Part shown: piece by piece, positions 52,470 through 60,216 of the stretch | How the letters are laid out: every line of letters starts with the position of its first letter | Position numbering within the stretch: position 1 is the stretch's first letter | DNA from: CAVQYV01 sp963718295 [NCBI: uncultured Methylomirabilota bacterium] | Lineage (GTDB): Bacteria; Methylomirabilota; Methylomirabilia; CAVQYV01 | Assembly: GCA_963718295.1 (NCBI GenBank) | Contig: CAVQYV010000011.1 | Location: 226,281 to 290,280 of the forward strand | Direction of reading: 5' to 3' | DNA: 64,000 bases | Notes under the pieces: generated by a model | The model's input: only the letters and a program-made list of their open reading frames with translations | Told to the model about the DNA's origin: nothing | Databases searched by the model: none | Position numbers and translations under genes: made by a program

Positions 52470-53011
52470 GGCTCGAAGACCTGCGATCTCAGTTCGAGAA
52501 CTACCTTTCTGCTTTGGGACCTTTCAGAAAGTTCTATATCCCTTTCGCGATCCTATTTCTTTATCTCCTCCTCATCCCGAATTTTCTGATAGAAAGATCC
52601 TTCCAGAAAGAACGAAGGATATTCCGGATGAAACTTGCAGAGTTTTCCCTTCTGAGCCAGGAATATGACTCTTTGAAGGGACAGATCGATGTCATCGAGA
52701 GCAGGCTACCTGCTGGCAGTGCGGGAGGTATTGCCGGCGCATTGGATGATATCGCCTCGTCCTTGGGGCTGCGGCAAAAGGTCAAATCGGTCAAGGTGCT
52801 GGGAAACCGGGGGATTACGGAAACGCTGACTGAGGAGGCGGCGGAGGTTCAAATCGAGAAGCTGAATATGAACGAGTTCGTCCAAATAATCTATCGGCTC
52901 AGGGAAGCCCAAACGCCCGTCTTAGTGAAAAGGGCAACCATCAAAAAGACCTTCGAAAACCCCGAGCTTTTGGATCTATCCATCACTGTCGCCCTTTACA
53001 CCAAGAAGTGA
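52466..53011 (+). CDS. gspM: Type II secretion protein GspM
   Basis: The 181-residue protein has a short cytoplasmic N-terminus, one membrane helix (FYIPFAILFLYLLLIPNFLI) and a periplasmic domain whose SEYDSLKG-like helix and C-terminal INLEKLNMNEFVQIIYRL-type strand-helix match the GspM/PilO layout. It pairs with GspL in the inner-membrane platform. The stop is 30 bases from the stop of the convergent gspN gene. Confidence 0.8.
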   Translation: MRLEDLRSQFENYLSALGPFRKFYIPFAILFLYLLLIPNFLIERSFQKERRIFRMKLAEFSLLSQEYDSLKGQIDVIESRLPAGSAGGIAGALDDIASSLGLRQKVKSVKVLGNRGITETLTEEAAEVQIEKLNMNEFVQIIYRLREAQTPVLVKRATIKKTFENPELLDLSITVALYTKK

Positions 53012-53041
53012 AATTGGGAATGGTGTGGCCTATCAGACTGC

Positions 53042-53968
53042 TCAGAACATGCCAGTTAGATTGACTTTGATGGGGATCAGGTAATATCCCGGAGAGACCT
53101 TGTAGCTCTCGACCAACGAGAAACTCGAGGATCTTTCCTTCATCAGTAAGGGATCCGGCATGAGCTCGATCTTCAGGTCAAGAACTCCCCGTGCGATCTC
53201 TCCCTTCGCCCTCGCGTAAATGCCCCTGCCCTCCAGAGAGAAGGAACGAATAGAGATCTTATCTTCGTCGATCGTGATCATCCCCCTGGCCATGTCAAAG
53301 GAATTGATAGGAAGCATCACCCCCCAGGCGGTTTTCTGATCGAAGTTCACATCGCTGATGGAGAACTTCAGGCTTCCGAGACGTCCGTCGGAGACGAATT
53401 CTGCGGTAACGATCCCCTGGCCATTCAGACCCAGGGCCGATAGAAATGAAATCTTCTGGGCGGGCAAACGATCGAAGCGGGCCAGGATCTGTTTTTTTCC
53501 CCCGGACTGTTTGATGTGGCCGTCAACGAGGCCCTCATCCACAGTACCGCAAAAGGAAAGATTGAGCCTCGCCAGAAGCAGGGATAAGAAATGAATTCGT
53601 CCCACAAAATGATCCACCCCCAGAAGTGAAGTATCGGATCTTTTCAGTACGACCCTCTCCGCTCGGAAATCGTAGAAAAGGCCTTTTCTCAGTCCAACGA
53701 AATCAAGGGAGAGACTGTCCCGGCTCAGGGGACCTTGCATCCAATGGATCAACATGCTCTCCTGGATGACTATCATCCAAAGACCCAAGACCGATACCCC
53801 TGCAGCGATGGCAAGAAGCACAATAGGCAGAAGCAGTCGCCTCATCATCACCGAGGGAAGAAAGCGAGAATTCTCGATTGAGATGAGAGCCTGACGCCTG
53901 TCGGGAGGGATGGTGGTCGGATCGGGGAAGATTTTGGTCCTCGATTCCAGCTGGGTCCAATTGCCCAT
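53042..53968 (-). CDS. gspN: Type II secretion protein GspN
   Basis: The protein has one membrane segment (LLLPIVLLAIAAGVSVLGLWMIVI) and then a beta-rich periplasmic domain (LSLDFVGLRKGLFYDFRAERVVL, ILARFDRLPAQKISF, GMITIDEDKISIRSFSLEGRGIYARAKGEI) typical of GspN. The start is unclear: ATGs at 54034, 53968 and 53848 are all in frame. None has a good ribosome site, and 53848 would place the membrane helix right at the N-terminus as in relatives. GspN is an accessory component found in deltaproteobacteria and some others; its role is not firmly established. It is the last gene of the minus-strand gsp operon. Confidence 0.82.
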   Translation of the reverse strand: MGNWTQLESRTKIFPDPTTIPPDRRQALISIENSRFLPSVMMRRLLLPIVLLAIAAGVSVLGLWMIVIQESMLIHWMQGPLSRDSLSLDFVGLRKGLFYDFRAERVVLKRSDTSLLGVDHFVGRIHFLSLLLARLNLSFCGTVDEGLVDGHIKQSGGKKQILARFDRLPAQKISFLSALGLNGQGIVTAEFVSDGRLGSLKFSISDVNFDQKTAWGVMLPINSFDMARGMITIDEDKISIRSFSLEGRGIYARAKGEIARGVLDLKIELMPDPLLMKERSSSFSLVESYKVSPGYYLIPIKVNLTGMF

Positions 53969-54063
53969 TTCATAAGGTGGTCTCCAGCATGAATAGTGTC
54001 CCTTTGCTCTGTCTTCGAGGAGCATGAGATGCACGCCGGTTGCTCATGAGAGGGGCCGGTTCT

Positions 54064-55026
54064 TCAAATCTCCCGCCAATATCGGATGATGGGTTTACCC
54101 TCGGAGATTTCCACAACGCTCTCTATCATCCTCCTGATCTCTTTGTCGGTGGCAGTGGAAACCAGGCGAAAAGCGGTTCCCTTGACGGTCAGGCGGCCCA
54201 TCAGAGATGGTCCGATCTTTTCCAGGCCAGCGACCTTGCTAATGTCCTCGGTCTTTTCAAGAGGTGCAGTCTGCCGGGAACGAACAATCCTTTGTGCCAT
54301 GTCTTTGGTGACCAAATTGGAGAGCGACATGAGCACCGGGATCTCGGCCCCATTGATGTTGATCAACCCACCTCCATAAATCGTAATGTAGGGAGACAGC
54401 TTCTCATAGCTCTCTCGGTCCATACGCGGAATGAGGAGCAGTTCATCCACGCTGTCCAGGTTCTGATTCTTGGCGCCTTTCTCCGAGTCCGATAGTCTCG
54501 GTTCCTGATCCGGATCAATCCAGTCCGCGATCCGGTCTGCAATCTCCGGACTCAGACTTAGGGCATCCAGGAGCCTTTTGCAGGAGGAAAAAGCCTCCTG
54601 GTTCAAGATCCCATTGGGATAGATCAGCGAGCTGACATTGAATTTGGAATTCTCATCCTCCATTCTCACTGCCAGAGAAAGTGATCCCTCCAGATCTCTG
54701 AAGGGATCCTTATGAAGGACTTCAGAGATACCGGGATAGGTATAGGCATGCTGCTTGACATTCTGGGAAATGGTCATCGCTGCCAACCTCACCCCCGACT
54801 TGGCCACTGGGGATAACTTCTGAGAGTCCTGCCAGTTGTAGAGAGAATGAGTGGAGATATAGACTGCGTACGAGAATTCTACGACCATGGCCACGATGAT
54901 GGCAAGCACCGAAAGGGTTAGAACCAAGACCATCCCCCGGGCATCTTCAGCGACATATCTCAGTGTGGGCCGGTCCCGTTTTCCTCTGCGTGGTCCCCGG
55001 ATCATCTCGGATTTCTCGTGTTCCAT
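54064..55026 (-). CDS. gspK: Type II secretion minor pseudopilin GspK
   Basis: The 320-residue protein has the GspK pattern: a basic N-terminus and a prepilin-like segment (DARGMVLVLTLSVLAIIVAMVVEFSYAV), where G^MVL replaces the usual F at the cleavage site as in other GspK. A large inserted globular domain contains LLDALSLSPEIADRIADWIDPD and SVDELLLIPRMDRESYEKLSPYITIYG. GspK caps the pseudopilus together with GspI and GspJ. It follows gspJ by 7 bases. Confidence 0.92.
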   Translation of the reverse strand: MEHEKSEMIRGPRRGKRDRPTLRYVAEDARGMVLVLTLSVLAIIVAMVVEFSYAVYISTHSLYNWQDSQKLSPVAKSGVRLAAMTISQNVKQHAYTYPGISEVLHKDPFRDLEGSLSLAVRMEDENSKFNVSSLIYPNGILNQEAFSSCKRLLDALSLSPEIADRIADWIDPDQEPRLSDSEKGAKNQNLDSVDELLLIPRMDRESYEKLSPYITIYGGGLININGAEIPVLMSLSNLVTKDMAQRIVRSRQTAPLEKTEDISKVAGLEKIGPSLMGRLTVKGTAFRLVSTATDKEIRRMIESVVEISEGKPIIRYWREI

Positions 55027-55033
55027 GGCGAGC

Positions 55034-55690
55034 TCAGATCGCCCTTCCTATCTTGGGACTTGCCCTTTCAAAAATGGATAGCCGCCGATCCTTGAACAGG
55101 GCTGTAATCGTGATCCTGATCTCTTCGGGCACCTTCTTAGCCTCCGAGGCATCCCAGGTCCTGATCCAGCTGTCTTGGAACTTGGCCTCCACCAGGAAGG
55201 ATTCGATCTCCTCCACCACTTCATAGCCGGGCTCTTCGGTCACCGATTGATGGGAGGAGTGAATCCGCTTGAGGAGATTCAGTTTTCCATCTACTTCTTC
55301 GACATAGTAAGAAACGAGAGAACTTCCCGGTATGAGAGGAGAAAAGGTTTGAAAGGAGAACCTGGAGACCTGCTTGCCGTATAAGTCTCGGTCCTCAATT
55401 TTGAAGACGGCCTTTTCTCGACCTGGGGTGTAGGCAAGAGATTCTATCTCCCTGCAGATCGCATCGATCGCCATCCTGCATTCCTGGAGTTTGACCAGGG
55501 ACTGATCCATTCCCTCCATTGCCTTGTGGGAAAGGATAAAGGTGCTGTAGATCGCCCCCAGGATGACGGACAGCAGCACCAAGGCCAGGAGGACCTCGAT
55601 CAGGGTGAATCCCTCCGAAGCGAAAGCGACAATCCCACTCTCTCCCGCTTGTCGGACGCCTTTTCTCATTTGGGATCGGGACCTCCTCAC
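55034..55690 (-). CDS. gspJ: Type II secretion minor pseudopilin GspJ
   Basis: The 218-residue protein has the prepilin motif EGFTLIEVLLALVLLSVILGAIYST, with cleavage expected before FTLIE. A GspJ domain follows (LQECRMAIDAICREIESLAYTPG, LVSYYVEEVDGKLNLLKRIH). The start is the GTG at 55690, overlapping the gspI stop; an ATG at 55669 with AGGAGG 12 bases upstream is an alternative. GspJ forms the tip complex with GspI and GspK. Confidence 0.9.
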   Translation of the reverse strand: MRRSRSQMRKGVRQAGESGIVAFASEGFTLIEVLLALVLLSVILGAIYSTFILSHKAMEGMDQSLVKLQECRMAIDAICREIESLAYTPGREKAVFKIEDRDLYGKQVSRFSFQTFSPLIPGSSLVSYYVEEVDGKLNLLKRIHSSHQSVTEEPGYEVVEEIESFLVEAKFQDSWIRTWDASEAKKVPEEIRITITALFKDRRLSIFERASPKIGRAI

Positions 55691-56109
55691 TTCTGCTTCT
55701 CCATCAGTTCCCTGAGCTCGAAGACCTCCCTCCCGAAGGTAACCCTTACATAAATCTCCGAAAAATCAGGAAAGCGCGAGTCACTCATCTTCGTCTGGTA
55801 ATGAAAGGCCGAATTAGGATCAGGGAAGTCGCCTTCAGTGTTTGCAGGCTCCTTCTCCATTTCTTCCATCTTGTCCCTGGCCAGCAGAAGGGCTATGGTG
55901 AGAGACTCGTGCCTCCCTGCAATTCCCAGATGATAGTTCAGGGTGTAGATGAGGGTGACCAGGAGCCCTCCCACGATGGCGAGGGCCACGATGATCTCCA
56001 GGAGGGTAAATCCCGATTGGCGGGAATCAGATCGTTTTCTGGATTGCCCTGAATGGAAGTCGGTGGGAGTCAGGAAACTGGATTGGAGAACGGATCGCAA
56101 ACTCCCCAC
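55687..56109 (-). CDS. gspI: Type II secretion minor pseudopilin GspI
   Basis: The 140-residue protein carries the prepilin signature SGFTLLEIIVALAIVGGLLVTL near residue 32, then the GspI domain (ESLTIALLLARDKMEEMEKEP). The start is uncertain; a GTG at 56109 is the longest option and leaves a prepilin leader of about 32 residues. GspI nucleates the tip complex. It overlaps gspJ by 4 bases. Confidence 0.88.
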   Translation of the reverse strand: MGSLRSVLQSSFLTPTDFHSGQSRKRSDSRQSGFTLLEIIVALAIVGGLLVTLIYTLNYHLGIAGRHESLTIALLLARDKMEEMEKEPANTEGDFPDPNSAFHYQTKMSDSRFPDFSEIYVRVTFGREVFELRELMEKQK

Positions 56110-56252
56110 CTCAAGGGATTGGAAGGGGCCGCGACTTACTCAACCGGAGGATGCCTCGTAAGATGCCGCTCTTTATCATGAAAGGTCACAATACGAATGG
56201 ATTCCTGGCTTCGTTTCTGGGAGGCGTCTCCCGAAGGCGGAAAGCTTTACCA

Positions 56253-56726
56253 TCATGACTTGCTTTCGGGAAGGATCTTCACCCTCCCGCTCACTGGATA
56301 GAGGGCAACCTTGATTTCTCTCCCGTCATCGTCCTTGAGCCGAATGAGCATGGCCTCCTGAGCCCCCAGAGGACCAAAAAAGACGGTCACCTGTCCATCT
56401 TTTATCTCGCCCCTCGATTGCAGATAGATGCTGACGAGGTTCCTGTAAGTTTCAGTCCTTTCGCCATCTGGGCCCTTCCAGTTTATCGTATTCTCCCCGA
56501 AGTCGACCTTCAGCGAGAGAGATCCCTTGGTCGAAATGGCGCTGTCATTCAAATATCTCAGGATGGAGGCGATCCTTCGGGCATCAGACTCCAGGGTTTT
56601 GTGGCCCAAACCACGGAACGTAGGGAAGACGATGGCAGCCAGTAAGGAAACGATAAAAATGACGACCACCAATTCGAGGAGGGTAAATCCTGACTTCGAA
56701 TCATAGCACCTAATCTCGGCTGCCAT
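56253..56726 (-). CDS. gspH: Type II secretion minor pseudopilin GspH
   Basis: From the ATG at 56726 (GGAAG upstream) the 157-residue protein has a short leader and the prepilin segment SGFTLLELVVVIFIVSLLAAIVFPTF. The downstream domain (SDARRIASILRYLNDSAISTKGSLSLKVDFGENTI) is of the GspH/FimT type. A longer open frame to 56885 adds a stretch without family character. GspH connects the tip complex to the GspG fibre. Confidence 0.88.
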   Translation of the reverse strand: MAAEIRCYDSKSGFTLLELVVVIFIVSLLAAIVFPTFRGLGHKTLESDARRIASILRYLNDSAISTKGSLSLKVDFGENTINWKGPDGERTETYRNLVSIYLQSRGEIKDGQVTVFFGPLGAQEAMLIRLKDDDGREIKVALYPVSGRVKILPESKS

Positions 56727-56758
56727 ACATTTTCTTCCGTTCTGGATCCAAATGGCAA

Positions 56759-57247
56759 CTACATATTCCAGTTTGTGATATCGCCCTCTTTCCCTTCTCC
56801 CCCCTCCCTGCCATCGGCACCATAGGAGATGATATCGAAGTCCCCATGAATCCCGGGCGAGAGATAGATGTAAGGACTTCCCCACGGATCTTTCGGTATC
56901 TTCCTCTGCTCCAAGTAGCCCCCTTCTCGATAGTTATTGGGTATCCTTCCAATGGTGGGCTTTTCTATGAGCGCCTCCAGGCCCTGCTCCGTGCTCGGAT
57001 AGTGGCCGCTGTCCAGCTTGAACAACTTCAGCCCAGTCTCAAAATTCCTGATTTGAACCTTGGCCTCCGCGATTCGTGCATCGTCCGTCCGGCCAATGAT
57101 CCTCGGAGTCACAATGGCCGCCAAGAGCGCCAAGATGAAGACCACCACGATGATTTCGAGGAGGGTAAATCCTCTTTCGAGGATCCTGGAGACAAGATGA
57201 CGCTCATGCCTGCTACTCCTGAAAAGAAGCTGACCCTTGGTTTTCAT
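56759..57247 (-). CDS. gspG: Type II secretion major pseudopilin GspG
   Basis: The 162-residue protein has ERGFTLLEIIVVVFILALLAAIVTPRIIGR followed by the GspG signature DSGHYPSTEQGLEALI and the calcium-site region PKDPWGSPYIYLSPG. Cleavage before FTLLE leaves a mature pilin of about 136 residues. The leader, at 25 residues, is longer than usual. GspG forms the pseudopilus shaft that pushes substrates through the secretin. Confidence 0.96.
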   Translation of the reverse strand: MKTKGQLLFRSSRHERHLVSRILERGFTLLEIIVVVFILALLAAIVTPRIIGRTDDARIAEAKVQIRNFETGLKLFKLDSGHYPSTEQGLEALIEKPTIGRIPNNYREGGYLEQRKIPKDPWGSPYIYLSPGIHGDFDIISYGADGREGGEGKEGDITNWNM

Positions 57248-57352
57248 GATTTCCTCATTTCCTCCCAGATATCTCCACTTTCCAGCTCCGGCAAGACCCC
57301 GCGAGGGCCAATATGCTCGGATTTCACCGGGCCGAAGCCCATCCCTTGATTC

Positions 57353-58540
57353 CTATTTCACCAGCTGGTTCAATTGGAAGATTGGCAAAAGAACGGCCAG
57401 GACAATGAAACCTACCACCCCCGCCATCATCAAGATCATCAAAGGCTCCAGCAGGGAGAGGGCCCCCTGAATTTTCCGACCGAATTCCTCCTCATAAGAA
57501 TCTGCAGCCTTGCTCAGGACCTGCTCCAGCTTCCCGCTCCTCTCCCCGGTGGAGATGAGTTGAAGAAGCACCGGGGGAAATCCCTCCAGTGAGGCGGAGA
57601 GTCGACCCCCCTCGGCGACCTTTTTTGCTACTTCAATGATCCTTTCCTCAAGGACGATGTTGCCTAAAGATTTCGCCGAAAACTCCAGCGCCCTTAGCAT
57701 CGGCAATCCTCCATTTAAAAGCAGACCGAGTATCCGGGCAAAGCGCGCAATGTAGAGATTCCGAATCAGGCTCCCGGGTATCTTGAGCTTCAATCCATCC
57801 AAAAACCTCCTGTTCCTTTCCTGAAGCCTCTTGATCCCCAAGGTGATGGCTGCCAACAGGATGAGGATCGCCCACCAGTAATTCAAGAAAAGGTGGCTGA
57901 TCTTGATCAGGATGATGGTGATCAGGGGGAGAGCGGCCTTTGTGTCTTCGAATATCTTTACGATTTTGGGAATGACAAAGACAAAGAGAAAGGACATCAC
58001 CACGAATCCAACGCACATCAGAAATGTCGGGTACACCATTGCCATACGAATCTTCGTCTTGATGGCCGATTGCTTTTCCAGATAATCTGCCAGCCCCACC
58101 AGGACCTTATCCAGCGCGCCACTCTGCTCCCCAGCCCCCACCATATGCACATAGAAATCGGGAAAAATATCCTTGTGGCCCTCCATTGCCCGCGAGAGGC
58201 TGGATCCTCCGGCCACTTGGTCCCTCACGCTCACCAAGAGCCCCCTCCAGAATCCTCCGTTTTCATCCGACAAGGACCTCAATGCCTCCATGAGAGGGAC
58301 ACCCGAGGAAAGGAGGGTTGCCAGCTGCCTGGTGACATGAGGAAGGAGGGCGGTATCTGGTCTTCGGAAAAGACGAAGAACCCGCCTCTGCCCTGCCTGG
58401 AGGGATTCTCGAACCTCCTTTGGGTAGATGCCGCGCTCCTTGATGCTCGATATGGCATCCTGGAGCCCGTCCGCCTCCAGAGTACCTATTGCCTGCGAGC
58501 CGTCTCGATTGTATCCTCTATATTGGAATATTGGCATCAT
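57353..58540 (-). CDS. gspF: Type II secretion inner-membrane protein GspF
   Basis: The 395-residue protein has two T2SSF domains. The first contains TRQLATLLSSGVPLMEALRSLSDE and the membrane helix MCVGFVVMSFLFVFVIPKI; the second contains FARILGLLLNGGLPMLRALEFSAKSLGN and, at the C-terminus, LMILMMAGVVGFIVLAVLLPIFQLNQLV. GspF is the platform protein that binds GspE. It follows gspE by 33 bases. Confidence 0.95.
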   Translation of the reverse strand: MMPIFQYRGYNRDGSQAIGTLEADGLQDAISSIKERGIYPKEVRESLQAGQRRVLRLFRRPDTALLPHVTRQLATLLSSGVPLMEALRSLSDENGGFWRGLLVSVRDQVAGGSSLSRAMEGHKDIFPDFYVHMVGAGEQSGALDKVLVGLADYLEKQSAIKTKIRMAMVYPTFLMCVGFVVMSFLFVFVIPKIVKIFEDTKAALPLITIILIKISHLFLNYWWAILILLAAITLGIKRLQERNRRFLDGLKLKIPGSLIRNLYIARFARILGLLLNGGLPMLRALEFSAKSLGNIVLEERIIEVAKKVAEGGRLSASLEGFPPVLLQLISTGERSGKLEQVLSKAADSYEEEFGRKIQGALSLLEPLMILMMAGVVGFIVLAVLLPIFQLNQLVK

Positions 58541-58573
58541 CCTGCTTGGCGCCCAAGGATCGCCTCATGCTTT

Positions 58574-60082
58574 TCAGATCTCGATGGCATCCTTCTGGGT
58601 GACCCGCAGAACCTCCTCGACCGTGGTCTTGCCCTGCATTGCCTTTTCAAAACCATCGATCCTCAAACCCTTCATCCCCTTGGATACCGCACGGGCCTTG
58701 ATCGATTGTGAATCCGTTCTCCGGGTGATCATCTCCCGGACATCATTATCTATGATGAGTAGCTCAAAGATCCCCATCCTCCCAAGATAGCCCTTATCAT
58801 TACATTTCTCGCACCCTTCACCCCGGAAGAGCACAGGAGAGGAGGTGTAAACGGTTTCATCCGGGGCTGGCTCATATGGCCTTTTGCAGTGGGGACATAT
58901 CACCCTCACCAGCCTTTGCGCCAGCACGCCGATCAAGGACGAGCCCACCAGAAACGGCTCCACGTTCATATCGATGAGCCGGGTGATCGCGGATGCTGCA
59001 TCATTGGTATGTAGAGTCGACAAGACCAGATGCCCGGTAAGGGATGCCTGGATGGCAATCTCAGCCGTCTCGAAATCCCGGATTTCACCCACCATGATCA
59101 CGTCAGGATCCTGTCTCAGGATGGATCTCAATCCGGAGGCGAAGGTGAGCCCAATCTTGGGATTCACGTGCATCTGCCCTATCCCCTTGAGCTGATATTC
59201 GACCGGATCCTCGACCGTCATGATGTTTCTTTCCTCGGTATGGATTCGATTCAGTGCAGCGTAAAGGGTGGTGGTCTTGCCAGACCCAGTCGGGCCCGTT
59301 ACCAAAAGGATCCCATTGGTCCTCTGCAAGAGAACATCCAGCCTTTTCTCATCCTCCCCGCTCAGCCCTACCTCCCAAAAGCCGATCAGGCCCTGTCTTC
59401 GATCGAGCAGCCGCAGGACCGCCCTTTCTCCAAAGGTAGTGGGGACAGTGGACACCCGGATGTCGACGTCCCTTCCTCCTATGAGGAGCCGAATTCGGCC
59501 ATCCTGAGGCAGCCTCTTCTCCCCGATATCGAGATTTGCCATGATCTTTACCCTGCTGATCAAGGCGTCCTGGATGATTCGAGGAGGACTGAGAACGGAA
59601 TGCAGGATCCCATCCACCCGTAGCCGGACCTCAATCTCCCTCTCGTAGGGCTCGATATGAATGTCGGAGGCCCGCTCCTTCACTGCCTGTTGGAGGATGG
59701 CATTCAGGAGGCGAATGATGGGTGCTTCTTCTGCGAGTTCCAGGATATCCCTGGGTTTCTCGAATTCTGAGGCCACTGAGGAGAGGTCTTCACCCGCTAT
59801 GTTGCCCATCACCTCCTCCGCCGACCCCATTTGACCATAAAAGCGGTTGATCGCGTCAATGACCAACCCGGGAGCGGCACTCATCGGCAGCGGCTGCAGG
59901 CCCAGCCGTTGAGAGAGATCTCGCAATGCGAGGATCCCTCTTGGGTCGGCCACCGCGGCCACCAGATACCCATTTTCCGCCCGCAGCGGCATGATCATAT
60001 TGCCTTTGGCAAAGGAAAGCGGAATTCCCTTCACCAGGGAAGGCTCTATATCTTCTTCCTTGATGGCACTAATCGCTTCCAT
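58574..60082 (-). CDS. gspE: Type II secretion ATPase GspE
   Basis: From the ATG at 60082 the protein has 502 residues. Walker A is VTGPTGSGKTTT near residue 256, the Asp box and Walker B (LRSILRQDPDVIMVGEIRD) near 320, and the zinc tetracysteine CPHC...CEKC near 400-440. An N-terminal domain binds GspL. A start at 60115 would add 11 residues. GspE powers pseudopilus assembly. It lies 134 bases after gspD. Confidence 0.95.
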   Translation of the reverse strand: MEAISAIKEEDIEPSLVKGIPLSFAKGNMIMPLRAENGYLVAAVADPRGILALRDLSQRLGLQPLPMSAAPGLVIDAINRFYGQMGSAEEVMGNIAGEDLSSVASEFEKPRDILELAEEAPIIRLLNAILQQAVKERASDIHIEPYEREIEVRLRVDGILHSVLSPPRIIQDALISRVKIMANLDIGEKRLPQDGRIRLLIGGRDVDIRVSTVPTTFGERAVLRLLDRRQGLIGFWEVGLSGEDEKRLDVLLQRTNGILLVTGPTGSGKTTTLYAALNRIHTEERNIMTVEDPVEYQLKGIGQMHVNPKIGLTFASGLRSILRQDPDVIMVGEIRDFETAEIAIQASLTGHLVLSTLHTNDAASAITRLIDMNVEPFLVGSSLIGVLAQRLVRVICPHCKRPYEPAPDETVYTSSPVLFRGEGCEKCNDKGYLGRMGIFELLIIDNDVREMITRRTDSQSIKARAVSKGMKGLRIDGFEKAMQGKTTVEEVLRVTQKDAIEI

Positions 60083-60216
60083 CGTTTCCGATCCTGTTGG
60101 CCACGGGCTTTTCAATTCTCCCCCAAGGCATCGATTCTGCTGAATTCGGCGGCTCTTTTAGGGTCCCCCCTTGCGGCTGCCCCGGGATCCGATCGGTCGC
60201 AATCCCGGCGGAGATC